In this document: positions 11,144-23,386 of the stretch, one piece after another
Position numbering within the stretch: position 1 is the stretch's first letter
How the letters are laid out: each line of letters starts with the position of its first letter
Origin: Phoma sp. XZ068
Taxonomy: Eukaryota > Ascomycota > Dothideomycetes > Pleosporales > Didymellaceae
DNA length: 64,000 nucleotides
NCBI GenBank assembly: GCA_004835665.1
Contig: RBKR01000020.1
Span: forward strand, 744,001-808,000
Direction of reading: 5' to 3'
Translations under genes and position numbers: made by a program
The notes under the pieces: model-generated
Database searches by the model: none
The model's input: only the letters and a program-made list of their open reading frames with translations
Told to the model about the DNA's origin: nothing

Positions 11144-11289
11144 CGAGTAAGAAATCTGTATATTCAGTTTTGTTCAAGTATGGTGTTTGGGTGATGAGAT
11201 GAGATGGTTAGGGGCAGCTTCATAAAGCCGGTAGCTCCGAGCTCTCGCTCGAACACCGCGCTAACGGCACGGCATCGTCATTCGTGACA

Positions 11290-11315
11290 ATCTTCCTTTC
11301 TTCCTTTCTTCCTTT
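11290..11315 (+). repeat. Pyrimidine tract (CTTCCTTT)n
   Basis: Three tandem copies of an 8-mer CTTCCTTT lie about 80 bp before the ATG of the bZIP-like gene. CT-rich tracts just upstream of the start are common in fungal promoters. Confidence 0.7.
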
Positions 11316-11391
11316 CACGTTTCACATTTCCAAGGCAAATGCATGGCTTCGATTGAATATGCTGTGCTAAGCGCAGGTCGGCACCATCAGC

Positions 11392-12269
11392 ATGGTTGAA
11401 GTCAACGTTGTTTCGCCACAAGTAGAATGGACAACTACAGGAAACGCAATCGAGCGAAGAAAGCGCCAAAATCGCATCAACCAGAGAGCGCAACGTAAGT
11501 ACGATTATACTAGTTAGAGCCAAACTATAACTGATCGTATCGAGGCCAACGTCGTCGTGCCCTTGAAGCGAAGCCCTGCCCGTCAAGCAACCTGAACAAT
11601 GGCACGGAGCATCAAGGCAACGAAGCATTACTAGCCCGTTTGGCATCCCTCCACTGCTTTAATGGCCTCAACATCATAGGTGACAAAGCAGATTTATCGA
11701 TTCAACTTCTGTCCATCCTAGAAGCAGCAGCACGCGCAGCCTACGACGCGCGCTCGCCACGTACAGACATCTTGCTAGGCCTTACCCAGCTCAACGTCCG
11801 GCGAGCGCTTGTTGCCAACATCGAGGTTCTAGGCCTGACAGCGAGCGAGATGCATGATGATGCGCTCTCGCCCTTTTCTGTATCCTACACGTACCACCCC
11901 AGGCTGGACAACTTACCGGTATCATTGGCGCCGACGACGATTCAGCGAACAGTGCCGCACCACCCCTGGCTTGATCTCCTACCGGACGCCGCGTTTCGCA
12001 ACAATCTGATTCTACTCGATGCCGCTGGGTTGTTGGACGAAGATCAGTGTTGCATTGACATGTGCGGCCGCTCTGGAGTCATTGTGTGGAAAGATCCTTG
12101 GGATCCCACTGGATGGGAAGTAACACCTGCGTTTCTGCAGAAGTGGCGGCTAGCGCTGACGGGGTGCTGGGGTTTATTACAGTCGACGAATCTGTGGCGG
12201 GAGAAGCGAGGCGAGAAAAGGATTACGAGGGAGATGTGGACTGGGGATGATTGCAAGGCCGGAGATTGA
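11392..12269 (+). CDS. bZIP-type regulator with DUF3425 domain
   Basis: Two exons, join(11392..11494,11545..12269), 275 aa. The intron 11495-11544 cuts the basic region; splicing gives ERRKRQNRINQRAQRQRRR, the basic DNA-contact motif (N-x7-R-like) of fungal bZIP proteins, at about residues 21-39. No clear leucine zipper follows. The rest matches the DUF3425 layout, including PHHPWLDLLPDAAFRNNLI and a C-terminal VWKDPWDPTGWEVTPAFLQKWRLALTGC block. Proteins of this type are nuclear regulators; some control secondary metabolism or stress responses, but no target is evident here. The start at 11392 gives the shortest leader before the basic region. Confidence 0.82.
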
Positions 12270-13600
12270 CAAAGTGCCACTTACAATCAATCACCCCTAC
12301 TCGGCCACGCTCACACCGATATCTACAGCAGTGTTCTCGTTATATGGAACCTTCAGGCTACGTCAACGCTTCTCATGCAGTGCAGAGGCAGCCGCCTCGA
12401 TACACCAGTGCGCCCTGCTCCACACGCACATCGATCTCACGACGAAGCCTTCAGAGAACTGAAAGGGCACCAGGGCACCATTACCGCATCAGTCACTTCA
12501 AATCCCATCGTACTGTACGTACCAGAGCCCATAATAGCAGTGCTATACTCGCAAATCCCACCACACGTCCAATATCACGCAGTCAAGTGCCACACCATCC
12601 TACCAACACCCTCACACCCCCTCATTCCGCAAAACAAATGACCGCCAAACCCGTCTTTAATATTCCCACGCCACAAGCAACGTCTAGGTTGCTACATTAC
12701 AGCCACGTACTCTTGACTTGTCAGCAGTCCTTCGAGCGTGTGAGCAGCACTACCTATCTACATCACCCCTAGAAACGGTTCTGCGCGTTGACAGTTGTTA
12801 TATATAATCCAGATCCGCGAGGGTGCGGAATACAAAGCAGACGCGCAGTTATCAAGGTCTTTGTGAAGCGACTCGATTGGCACCGTATACTGAATCTTAC
12901 GACGACAACCGCGGCGACTTTTCCGTTGTCTGAGATGGTGAGGAGGAAATCTAATATTTGTATATCGGACACGCGAGGCGGTTGCTGCAGGTAGAAGCGC
13001 GTGAGTAGATGTTCTAAGTGGCAACGTTAATGAATCTCTCACTCCATTTCAAGACGCAGTATCCAGAAGCTATTCAGTTATTCGACACACCTTTAAAGTC
13101 TAGAGAGAATATAGGATGGCGAGTTGATCTGGATACACGTGTTAATGCCTACTCACATCTAGACATTCTTTTTCATTTTTGAATCTGCTGCAATACAAAG
13201 TCATTTGCGTATCCAACTTCTACGGCGCGGCAAAGAAGCTGTTCTGTTTAGGTCCGAGTGCACTGCGTGTATATATCTTCTGTTATCAACTACAAGGAGG
13301 AGGGCACTGTCAATCCTATCACCATCATAACGACAGCATGGAAGACGGGGGATGCGGGCGATGTCTAACAGCAGGTGAATGAAGTTTGAAGCGCGTGAGG
13401 TAGATACAAGTAATACGATATATTCTGCAACAGATTCATCTTTGGTACACCAAACTCCATTCCATCCTTTGGATTCCAATACAATACAAGTCAAGTCCTG
13501 GTATCTCCCGTCCCATCCCATCCCATCCCATCCCATCCCAAACCCCAATCAAAGCAATAAAACACCAATCCAATCTCGCTATCAAAACAAATCCCCACCA
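12270..13600. other. Intergenic, 1.3 kb
   Basis: No gene is supported. The open frame at 12251-12772 on the plus strand is rich in Ser, Arg, His and Pro and has no domain. The right end includes a TCCCA repeat. Confidence 0.5.
13511..13540 (+). repeat. (TCCCA)6 microsatellite
   Basis: Six perfect TCCCA units lie about 60 bp beyond the 3' end of the Mtw1 gene. The tract is embedded in a pyrimidine-rich stretch that continues into the gene's 3' part. Confidence 0.9.
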
Positions 13601-14728
13601 CTAAGTCGTATCCATCGCCTCCCCCTCCCCCTCTTTCCCACCCCCACTCCCCCTCCCAAGGACCTCAACAATACCCTCCAGCGCCCTCACCTCCTCCGCA
13701 CGCACCCTCCCCCCCTCAACCGCGCCCTCAACGCCCTCACGCGTATCCACACCGCGCTTCTCAAGGATACGCTTCGACTGGCTTTCAAGATACAGCTTCC
13801 TCTCACGCGTGGAGGCGTCTGTGTCCGGGGAAGCGCGGATATTCGGTGGGAGCGCGGTGGTGGCGAGGTGCGGGCGGAGGTTGGAGAGGAGTTGGCGGAG
13901 GTAAGGGAGCTGGCTTGTTGTGAAGGATGTGTGTGTTGCTAGGGGTGTGGCGGCTGGTGTTGTTGTTGATGCTGATGTTTGGGGGAGCGGCGCAATGCCG
14001 AGATTCTGCGCGGCGGGGGTGTGTGTTAGGAAGGCGAATGGGGCTGCGTTCTGCCCGTCTCCGTTTGTCTTCGAGGGGCTTGTGGATTCGCGCTTCAGCG
14101 GCTGCGAGTTGGGCTGCAGCAGTGCTTTCAGCTGCTTGATTTGCGCTTCGTTGCGGGTTTTTTCTGCAAGCAAGGCTGCATGCAGCTTTTGCGTTTCGAT
14201 GAGTTTCCGCCTCAGCGTGTAGAGCTTCTCTGGCGTCCACTCGCCCTCCCCTTTCCCTCTTGTGTCTGCAATCCCAGCGTAATGTCCCAACCGCACCCAG
14301 TTCGCTAGCTCCTCCTCGCCGCGCGGCAAACATAGCACATTGCGCAGCGTCCAGATTTCCAGCTTGTCAAAGTTCTTGTCCACTGCGTTCTCCATCAGCG
14401 TCTCCAGCTTGAGCACGCCTTCTTCAATCTCGAGGGCCGCATCGGGGTAAACATCGCTCCCGTCCTCGTCTTTCTCGGGCGCACGCTTCTCAGCCGCATA
14501 CCGGTCTGCAAAACCGAGGAGGTGCGGTGGGGCGCTCGATATTCCAGTCTCAAAGGTATCGGTGCAGCGGTACAGGACTTCGTTTACGGCGTTGATTATA
14601 TCGTCGATGAGACTCTACTAGCACGGTTAGCCGTTGCTGTGGAACTGGTGCAGGACTCAGCGCACAATGGGTGGCCACGAGAAGTGCTCTGTGAGCAGCA
14701 TGTTCTCCTGCTGCTGTGCGTTCGCCAT
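13601..14728 (-). CDS. mtw1: Kinetochore MIND/Mis12 complex subunit Mtw1
   Basis: Two exons, complement(join(13601..14614,14666..14728)), 358 aa. Exon 1 encodes 21 residues ending LLTEHFSWPPI, and splicing joins SLIDDIINAVNEVLYRCTDTFE, the conserved N-terminal helix-loop of Mis12/Mtw1. A second conserved block is LETLMENAVDKNFDKLEIWTLRN at about residues 85-107, followed by a helical region (LRRKLIETQKLHAALLAEKTRNE). The C-terminal third is Pro/Ser/Thr-rich and then Gly/Glu-rich. By family the protein is one of four subunits of the MIND complex that links the inner kinetochore to Ndc80 in the nucleus. The C-terminal half is encoded in GC-rich low-complexity DNA and is less certain in detail. 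Confidence 0.88.
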
Positions 14729-15615
14729 GATGTCGCTGTTGCTGTGTGCTTGCGCTGTTGTGTCGCGTTGTTTGCGACGCGCTCGACATGTTTACCCTGG
14801 CGGGGATCTCACTGGTCGACGCACACTAGCGCGGGCCCGCTCGAATCGATCCATCCTGTCGTCGGCAAGTGCAGCCGAGTGTGAAAGATGACGTGCATTC
14901 AGCTCTCCAAGTTCGAAATCGTGGCGCTCTGGGAGCGGTTCGAATGGAGTACCTATTTACCTCGTGCCGTTAGCTTGGCGACGGTGCATTTGCTCCAATG
15001 CGGCAGGTGAGATCAGTGTCATTCACATGCATGAGAAGCGTTGATTGTTGGTGTGAGGAGATTCGGTCCTTCCATGCGTGATATTGTTCGCAGTATGCAT
15101 ACCAGGCTGCACTCCAAGCAGCAAATAATAATTCGTGCGTTGGAGCTGATTTATACACCACACCAACTGCTGGTCCCTGTCCTCATCCTCATCTTCATCT
15201 TCATCACCGTGCGAGCCTTGAAGCTTCTAGCACTGATTCACTCCTCTTCACTTGTAGTCCTCATCGCCTCTCGTCACTCTCATACAGTGCCTTGCACAGC
15301 TAGTGGTATACTTTTCATCCTCATGGGATTCAAACAAAGGAAATCTCAACGCCTGAAGAGAGCCATATCCACTGCTCTGCCGTCCATCCACAAGGACCAG
15401 TAAAGATGGTTGGATAGCCAAACTCAAGATAACACTGACTCAAACGCCTCCAAGCCTGATAGTAGTAAGACCGAAGCCCACAATGCGTCATGTCGCTGTC
15501 GTAAATGCAGTATATGGGAAGTGAAGCCGGGCTGTCTATCGGAAGACGCACGCAGCATAGGACCATGTCGAAGTTGTCCAACGACGTCCACAAGGAGACG
15601 TCGGCACGATGGCTA
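14729..15615. other. Intergenic between Mtw1 and LAMMER kinase
   Basis: Promoter of Mtw1 and 3' flank of the kinase gene. Short frames only (largest 120 codons); none has a domain. Confidence 0.5.
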
Positions 15616-17862
15616 CTAGTACGCTCGTGCGTTCTCCTGCCGCTCTCGCTGGTACCGGCGCTCTTCTTCTTGCCGCCTCGCTTTCTTCTCTCGTTCCAAC
15701 CGAATCTTGTGCGCTTCTGTGCCGTCGTCCATGAGCGACTCCTTGAACCAAGGGTGTTGCAAGGCTTCCTTGGCGGTTATGCGCTTCTTGGGATCGTACA
15801 CGAATATCCGTCTAAGTAGGTCGAGGAACTGCTTGTTGAAGTCGGTGTGGCCTGGTATTGTTTCCTGCAGATGTCAGTATAAGCAGGCAGCAGTTATGAC
15901 GAGACATACGTGGAGCTTCTTCATCGCCTTGACATATTTCTTAGACGCCTTGTTAATGTCGTTGTTGGGGTAGTCAAGCTTGTAGTTTTTGAAGTATCTT
16001 GCGGCGCTGCGGCTGTCAGTGATGTTCATCTCAATGATTTGCAGGTCCACTTACGAGTTGGCTGAGTTGCGAGAGTTTGTGCGGTCTTGCTTATAGACTG
16101 CTCTGACGATGTCTCGATCGATCTTGCCACCACACACAGCCTCCATCATAGCCAGGTGTTCGAGGTTGTCATGCGTCTGGAATAGGGCGTCACCAGTGAA
16201 GAATTCCACAAGGATACACCCTATGCTCCAGATGTCACAAGGGAAACTCCATCCAAGGTTGAGGATGATCTCCGGTGCACGGTAATGCCGTGTCGAGACG
16301 ACTGAAGAGTGGTATTCGTCGTTGAAGGTGGCTGATCCAAAGTCGATGAGTCGAATCTCTGGGTCGAGGAGCACCTTGCGGTGTCTTGCTGTGCGATTGA
16401 CCGTTGTGGACGATGATGGTACTGTACGGTTGTACGTGAATGTCTGATAGGCATTTTGTACCAGCAGGATATTCTCAGGCTTGAGATCGGTGTGAATGAG
16501 GTTGAGGTCGTGCAGGAAGGCGACACTCGTGAAGAGCTGCTTTGCAAACTTTTGGATATGCGAACTCGGGAAGGGCACAAAGCTGTTGCTCTTGAGGAAG
16601 TCGAAGACGCTTTGCCCGTACAGGTCGGTGACAATGCAGATGTGGTTGCGGAAGTCGAAGCAGTCACGCAGGTGGATGCAGCGGTTGATGTTGTGCTTAT
16701 CGTTTGACGCCAGTGTCGAGAGCACCCGCAACTCGATACGACTGGCATCTCGGTATTTCGGTACCGAGCGAATGACCTTGATGGCACACTTGGTGCCCTT
16801 CCTCTTGTCCCAGGCTTCGACGACCTTGCCGAAGGTGCCCTGGCCGAGCAGTTTCAGGATTTGGTCTGCACGTGTTAGCATACGAATGAGCAGGGAGTGG
16901 CGGTGCATACATCGCTCTGTGAGGTCAGCCTCTGGTACTACTATGTAGTGGCCGTCCTCATCGTCGACCTTCTGGTCCTTGTAGTTGGACTTCTGTTCCC
17001 AGTCAGCATGCAATTCATCGTGTGAGCAAGGAACCCTCACATCTGCAACAACCTGCACATAGACATCCTTCGCCTTGATCACCGGGTTGGGCGGTGGCTG
17101 GTAGAGGCTGAAGGGGTCGTCGTGGTCAAGGTCGCGTCTCTTCGCCTGCTTGGCCTCGTCCTGGGCGGCTGCACGTGTGCGTTTCCTCTTCTGGCCGACG
17201 GCGGTGTTCTCGAGCGGCGAGATGTGGTGGCTGTTGCTTGCCTGCGACCCGAGCGATGTGGCGGCGGTGGTGTTGAGGGCAGAGGTGGTCCTGTCGGTGG
17301 ATATGGAGTGGTTGGGCGAGTCGTAGTAGGGCGTCTGGGTGGTCGAGTAGGACGTGTGCTGGTTGTAGACGGGGTCGTATGCCGTGGCGCCGGCCGTCGT
17401 CTTGCGCTTCTTGTCCGTGTGGCGTGCAGAGCCGTTGGTGGCAGTGCGCTGCAGGGCCGGCTGGCGCGGTGCAGCCGGGTCCTCGTCGTCGTCGTCGTCG
17501 ATGACAATGACCTCCTTGGGCAGGCCGTTCTTGTAGAAGTCGGCCCAGTCAGGGTGGCGCCGTCGCTGCTCGCTGGCGGCAGAGGGCGCGCCCATGTCGG
17601 GGGCGGCGGGCTGGGTGAGCGGGGGCAGCTGCTGGGGGTGTCTGCTGTGGGTGGTGCTGTGGGTGGTGCTCGCGGTTCGGCGGATCTCTGGGCCAGGATT
17701 CGAGGCGCCGCTAGTGTAGCCGTTGTACATGGAATTGCCTATTCGAGCCGCGCCGTTCGCGATGGGGTTGGCATTGGGCAGGCCCGGCTGGTATGTCTGG
17801 TGGTGAGGATAGAATGGATGATGGGGCGGGAGCGTGGCCGTGGCAGTCGAGGGCGTCGACAT
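15616..17862 (-). CDS. LAMMER (CLK/Lkh1/Kns1) dual-specificity kinase
   Basis: Five exons, complement(join(15616..15864,15910..16012,16055..16865,16911..16992,17041..17862)), 688 aa. The first 270 residues are low-complexity with a nuclear-type basic stretch (QKRKRTR). The kinase domain starts at ERYQILKLLGQGTFGKVV; motifs are the Gly loop 309-316, Lys331, HTDLKPEN 426-433, DFG 476-478 and the family signature EHLAMMEAV at 537-545. Two introns (16866-16910, 45 nt, and 16993-17040, 48 nt) are multiples of three without stops and can be misread as coding; removing them restores RYQIL. By family it phosphorylates SR splicing factors and acts in growth, flocculation or stress control. The ATG at 17862 is the first one; the frame stays open farther upstream without an ATG, so a spliced leader exon is possible. 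Confidence 0.87.
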
Positions 17863-19799
17863 GGCGGAGGTGCTGGTCGGGCCTGGCGTCGAAACGCTAC
17901 TGCGCTCGCCGGGCGCGCGAGACGGGCGGCGCTGGGACGCCGACAGCACGTCTGCGGGCAGGTGAGGGCGCGGGGTGCGGTGTACGCCGTGTGCGCCGTG
18001 TCTGCGCGGTAGCAGGCCGGCCGATGCTGCTGGCGGGCGTCGTGCTGGCGTGCAGGCTCGCGGCGAGTGCGGCCGTGGTGAGCGCACGCAGTCCCAGCCC
18101 GTCGTCGAGGGCGGCCGGGCGGCAGGGCAGAGGCGAGGGGCGGCAGGCGGGCGCTCGCGGGCAGCGGGCGAGGGGGCAGAGGATACAGGCGACGGGGCAG
18201 GCTCTCGCTCAAGAAGGGCGCGCTGTTCTCATGGCAGAGCAGGTGGGCACATCGCAGACAGGGCAGGCGAGGTTTCCACAGACTCCGCAGTGATCACTCA
18301 GGCGTGCGGTCAGTGCGCTCTTGGACCGTCCGCGTCATTCGCCCACGCGAACCAGCAGAGGCGCGCCGAAAATCGTGCCCGGCGCTTTTTGCCCACTCTG
18401 CTGCTTTTTCCCGTCCTCAGAGACGTGTAGGTCGACGCTACGGCGCCTGGTGGCGAGTGAGGCGGGCAGAAGCAGAGTCCTCAGCCGTCGACTCACTCGT
18501 TTGCACGAGGACGACGGTCGTAGCACCCTCATTAACTCGGCCTGGGCGACCGGCGGAGGCCCTGGAGACGCGCTGCAACAAGCCAGCACCACGCCGTTTC
18601 CTGACCACTCCGCCGGCTGTTCCCACTCGCTCGCTCTCTCGCTCGCAGCAAACCCCTGGTGAACTGCAGTCCGGCACTGCTGCGCGGAACTACTGCGCGG
18701 GAAGTGCTGCGGTGCCCAGTCGTTAGCTGCTCAACCGTTGCCACAGCATCCCCAGCACTATCAACCAGCATCCTCACCACCACACCTCCAAACGTGAGAT
18801 AATAGCTGACTACAGCGCACTTCAAGGCGTCCGGCAGGCACCCTCCTTCTTATCACAGCACCACCGCCTGCAGGTCCAGCGTCAGCCGGCACCCTCGCTT
18901 CCAGCCCTCCATCCGACACCAGCTCTGCATGGACCACCTCCCTCAGCGCTCCTGTCGCAGGTGCACTCCCCCAAAGTCCTTCACACGCCTACTGTCCAGG
19001 ACTAACGGGGTTGGTCGCACACAGATGAGCACCTGTAACTCTTGCTGCAATGTGTACGAGTCACGTGTGCACTGTGATGCTGCTTTGTTTCAGCGGAGAT
19101 ATGGCAGGGCAAGGCCTGCAATCTACGTTCCCTGTAGTGTAGGTACTTGAAGTGTTTTGCGGAGCCGAATTGCAACGTCTCATGTGCACGGCTTGCCTTC
19201 CTGTGAAGCATGCTAGAGCTGCTGCAGGGTTCGAGCACGTTTCTCGGCTGCTGGCTATCTATGTCTTTTGCGAACGCATGCAGTTGGACCAAGGCTGGCA
19301 GCATCACCATTCTTGGTGTAGCCGCGCGACCTCGTCTCCGCGGAGCGACTTACCTTTGCACCTCCACCAATAACGCGCTTGTCAGCCTTGATCCCACGAC
19401 GCTGCACGCTGGACGGTTCGCAACCGAGCTGTTGGATATTTCGTGTCTTGTGAAATAGCAGACTATATAACGGTATTCGAATCGAGCATGACGACCTGCA
19501 CGCACCAGCTTTCCATGCAGTCCTGCGGATGCCGGTCTACCATCACAATCGCTCTTGGAGGTGCATTGTATTGCTGTACAACTCCACCGCGCGAGGTGTA
19601 GGTACCGATCATCCACGTCTTACCCCGCCCAACAATAAGCGAACAGAAAGTTCAGACAGCCGCCCAGGTTCCTTTTCCCACCTTCCCATACCGATGACAG
19701 ATCCGAAAGTACGAAGATTCATAAGTCATAAGTCGTGTAACGTCGTCGTTTGAGGCGCTTGGTAAACACCTTGGGTCGATTGATAGGGACAGACAAGAC
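17863..19799. other. Intergenic 1.9 kb, GC-rich low-complexity leader then empty DNA
   Basis: From 17.86 to about 18.7 kb the DNA is GC-rich and open in several frames on both strands, as expected for a long, biased 5' leader or promoter of the LAMMER kinase. From 18.7 to 19.8 kb no coding pattern was seen. Confidence 0.5.
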
Positions 19800-21491
19800 T
19801 CAGGGAGTCGAGGGCATGTCAAGCGCATCGAAGTAATCCTCTACAAGCCGGCCGACCCGGTCGACGATAGCATCGACTTCCGCATCGGTGACATTATACG
19901 AGGGGGAGATCATGATGTGATCGCCGGTCACGCCATCTACAGTGCCCATTCCGGGGTAAACGTGGACCTCGTATGGGGGAGCCAGACCTGTTGGATTGTG
20001 AGCCAATTCTTCTGCAGCAGTGATAAATGGGCCTACCTCTTTCAAATATCTTCCAGTGCAGCTTCATATCAGCGGGGAAGGGCTCCATGGTCTGCTTGTC
20101 CTTGACGATTTCAATCTGCACTCATATTAACCCAATAGTTCTGGAAGACATTACTGTTGATACTTACACCCCAGAACAGGCCTACACCACGAATATTGCC
20201 GACATTCGGATGGTTACCCAGGCGCTTCTTGAGCGATTTTGACAGTCTGGCGCCCTTGTCTCTGACGTTTTGCAGCAAATCTTCCTCCTGGATAATCTTC
20301 TGAACCTCAAGACCGGCAGCGCATGCGAGAGGATAGTTCTGGAAGGTGTGGCCGTGACTGAAAGCGCCAGAGCCAGGACCAAACTCAAAGGCGTCATTCA
20401 CTTTGGCATTAACCATCATCGCAGAGAGCTGCTGGAAACCACCGGCAAGGCCTTTACCAACGGTCTGAATGTCCGGTGCAACGCCATCTTTTTGCCATGC
20501 ATGGAGATAACCAGTCCGACCCATCCCACACATGACCTCGTCGAAGATGAGGAGGACACCATAGCGGTCACAAACTTCTCTCATCGCGGCAAGATAACCA
20601 TCTTCGGCTGGAACGCAACCAAGTGCCTGTAATTGGAGTCAGCATCCAATTCTTTGTCTTCAAACGGAGTAGGCATGGCCATTGCTTCAGGGCTTCAAAA
20701 CTTACAGCGCCGACAACTGGCTCACAAATAAAAGCAGCTACATTCTTAGGACCAAGGTCTTTGATCTTTTGTTCCAACTCGTTCTTCAGACGTCCAACGT
20801 ACTCTGGCACTGTTTCTCCCGGTCGAAGGCCTCGGTAGGAATAGCACGGTGAGATGTGATGTGTGTTGTGTGGTAGAACGCGTTCATACAGCTCTCGTCG
20901 AGATTTGTGTCCGCCCATGTCAAGAGCACCGAGGGAGGTTCCATGGTATGATCGGTCTCGAGCAATGAATAGTGTGCGGGTTGGCTCAGGGTTCGTCTTC
21001 TCTGTAGCATGATACTGTAAGGCAACCTTGTACGCTGCCTCACTGGCTTCAGTTCCTTGTGTCGTTGTCAGTAGGAACTATTGAACGCTTTTCTTATAAT
21101 TACCTGAACAGTAGAAGACGGCTTTGGCCATTTTGCCGTCCGTTGAAGTGACCAGAAAGCGTGCAAAGTCTTCCGTGACATCCGTATCAAACATCGTGGA
21201 CGAAATGTAGGAAATACCCCTTTTGAGAATCCTGATCATGGCCTGCTCTACGCGCGTATTAAGATGCCCAATGCCGGTCACTGCAGCACCTCCAGAAGCA
21301 TCAATTACGTTCCAGCCATTTTCAAAATGGAGTGTCTGCGCTGAGGCACTTTTGATACGGTATGGTGTGCTCCTAACACTACGATTAAAGAGATACGGCC
21401 TAGTCGGAACCGTGGTGGGTCTTGAACTGCGACGAGTCATGACTCGTTGTGGTTTGCGTATAGCAGAAGGGGACATGGTTGCAGGTGGCAT
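19800..21491 (-). CDS. Class III PLP-dependent aminotransferase
   Basis: Five exons, complement(join(19800..19987,20037..20115,20168..20626,20706..21055,21104..21491)), 487 aa. Fold-type I class III features are all present: GGAAVTGIGH near the N-terminus, YCSGTEASEAAYK rebuilt across the first splice, RSYHGTSLGAL, FICEPVVGAALGCVP, LIFDEVMCGMGRTG (Asp275 contacts the pyridine nitrogen of PLP), and VGKGLAGGF with Lys304 as the Schiff-base lysine. The family transfers an amino group between omega-amino donors (ornithine, GABA, beta-alanine, diamines) and 2-oxo acids; the donor cannot be set by eye. The first 45 residues are rich in Arg, Ser and Thr and poor in acids, compatible with a mitochondrial presequence. 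The ATG at 21491 is the first in frame; another lies five codons inside. Confidence 0.87.
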
Positions 21492-23386
21492 GTGAACGAC
21501 TGTGAACGAAGAGTGTCTAGTATGCACTGTATGATCTGCAGCTGGTATATGTAATTATCAGTTAACGATGGTGTCTCGAAGTGAAGTAAGATGAATCAAA
21601 TGAACGGTAAAACGGTCGGGCTTACACTCGCCTTTATACTGCGCTAGGGCCAATAGTAAGGGCGGGAGGTAATGCGATTGAGCAGCTGCCTTGTGAGAAA
21701 GCCCCGTTCGGTAATCATGAGAGCACTACCAAACTTTGGCACTCGGCACCCCGAGTGGTCTTGCTCGGGCCGTCCGAAACGTGCAGATCTAGAGCCTCGC
21801 TGCCCTAGATCACGATCCTTGCGGAGTCGCGATTCAATACACACGAGAACTGCACATCCGAGCAATTGCGGTGTGGGAGTGAAGCAAGTAGCATAGCCTC
21901 ACCATTGAAGCTAACTCAGGGTACGGCGAGAGTCCAATCAAAACTGTCACTGCTTTGCACTTTCCAATTTCGACGCCCTTGGTATCCATTTCAAGTCGTT
22001 TGGTTGGAATGCACCAAACCCGATTACAGCGGCACAGATGCCGGCTCCACGAAGAATAAGCCACCATGTGGTTTCATGCATGTAATTTTGCTTGCAGTTA
22101 GCGGCAACAGCTGCATGCTGTAATCGACCAGGGCTTGATCGGAGTATATCTAACGTTGTCATCCCTGTTATAGCCATCCAATGCGGATCATAGTGGACGA
22201 AAATTCGGCCAATGGCCAAGAGCCGACCCCAGCGATCCGGGTACACTGCATACTTGCTACATGGAGGCGTAGGATGTCGAACATGGCCGTTGTTAGGGCT
22301 ACCGACCTGCGTGCACAGGTTCCTGAATCAACCATGTTATTCTAGCCGAGAGATTTGTGTTGCGAGTTGGACGGCAGTCACAAGCGGGCGACAGTGTGCA
22401 GATGACTTGGTAAGAATGATCCGAACTGACCGCTTATTACTTACCCTAGGGAGGCCGAATCGTTACGGCACGGAGTCGACCGTGAGGAGCTAGTGGTGCT
22501 TGCGTTGATCCTGGAACGGGGCTACGAGTATGCCTTGACCTCCTTCTCCTTAGTAGCGTACTGGTACTCACTAATGTTGCTCCAGGTGACAAAGAACCGC
22601 TAGGGCGGGGGGACGAAAACGGAGTGCTGTCCTTCTAGAATCAAAAGCTCCGAATGTCTTGCGTCACTTCCCTTGAGCCTCTGATCACTTGCAGGGATAA
22701 CACAAACTGACCAACGTGGTGATACATTCAGCGGGCAAATCAACCAGATAACCGGTCACGGTAGGAGGGGCGTTTTTGGTGGTGTAACAATGGGACGGTG
22801 ACTGGTTACCGATGAGCGTGCAAGCCTCGTGGGCACCGGTTTGGCGGACTGGATACGAGGGCTCGTCAAGGAACCACTTGAGCTCGTTCGTGGCGCATCC
22901 AGTGGTGAAGGACAATCAAGCCAATGAACAGAGTCATGGGCCGCCCGGAACGTGGGTTGGGATGAATGCACGGGTTGATTGCGCGGCGTGGCTGCATGGA
23001 CCATGGCCGAGGACGTTGAGATAGCCGCGATGCAGGAGGGCAAGGTGATTGGAAGCGGTGAAGAAGCGCGGTCCCAAGTTGGCCGGCAGTGGAGGAGGTT
23101 GACGAGAGGCCGTGCCGGCTGTCGATCACTCGGGCCGGGTTTGGGGCTTGGCGCTGCCGTGCCGACGTCCAAACTTCTTTCCCTGGCGAGGTGAGTCCCA
23201 CGTCGCAACTTCCCCGCCAAGCATCTGAGCTTCCCCACATCAACAAACTAGCATCGGCGCTCGCAACTGCAACGCCAGACGCATTCAGAGCCAACTGCGG
23301 CCGAACACCGAGTACGAGTTCTGCTGCTGAAGCAATTGGCCTGTTTTGGCTGACATTGGCAGGGTGAACCTCGCCCACGGCCCACG
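21492..23386. other. Intergenic 1.9 kb between divergent genes
   Basis: Separates the minus-strand aminotransferase from the plus-strand SRP gene. Open frames at 21834-22246, 22212-22493, 22756-23238 and 22866-23378 overlap one another on both strands and show no domain. No element recognised. Confidence 0.5.

Noticed and set aside
12251..12772. 173-aa plus-strand ORF rich in Ser, His, Arg and Pro
   Set aside because: Begins inside the end of the bZIP-type gene in another frame and has no domain; composition looks like non-coding DNA.
17122..18012. 296-aa plus-strand ORF
   Set aside because: Antisense shadow of the GC-rich low-complexity N-terminus of the LAMMER kinase; Gly/Val/Arg-rich without motifs.
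22866..23378. 170-aa minus-strand ORF upstream of sec65
   Set aside because: Overlaps other open frames on both strands and lacks any domain; lies in the sec65 promoter.
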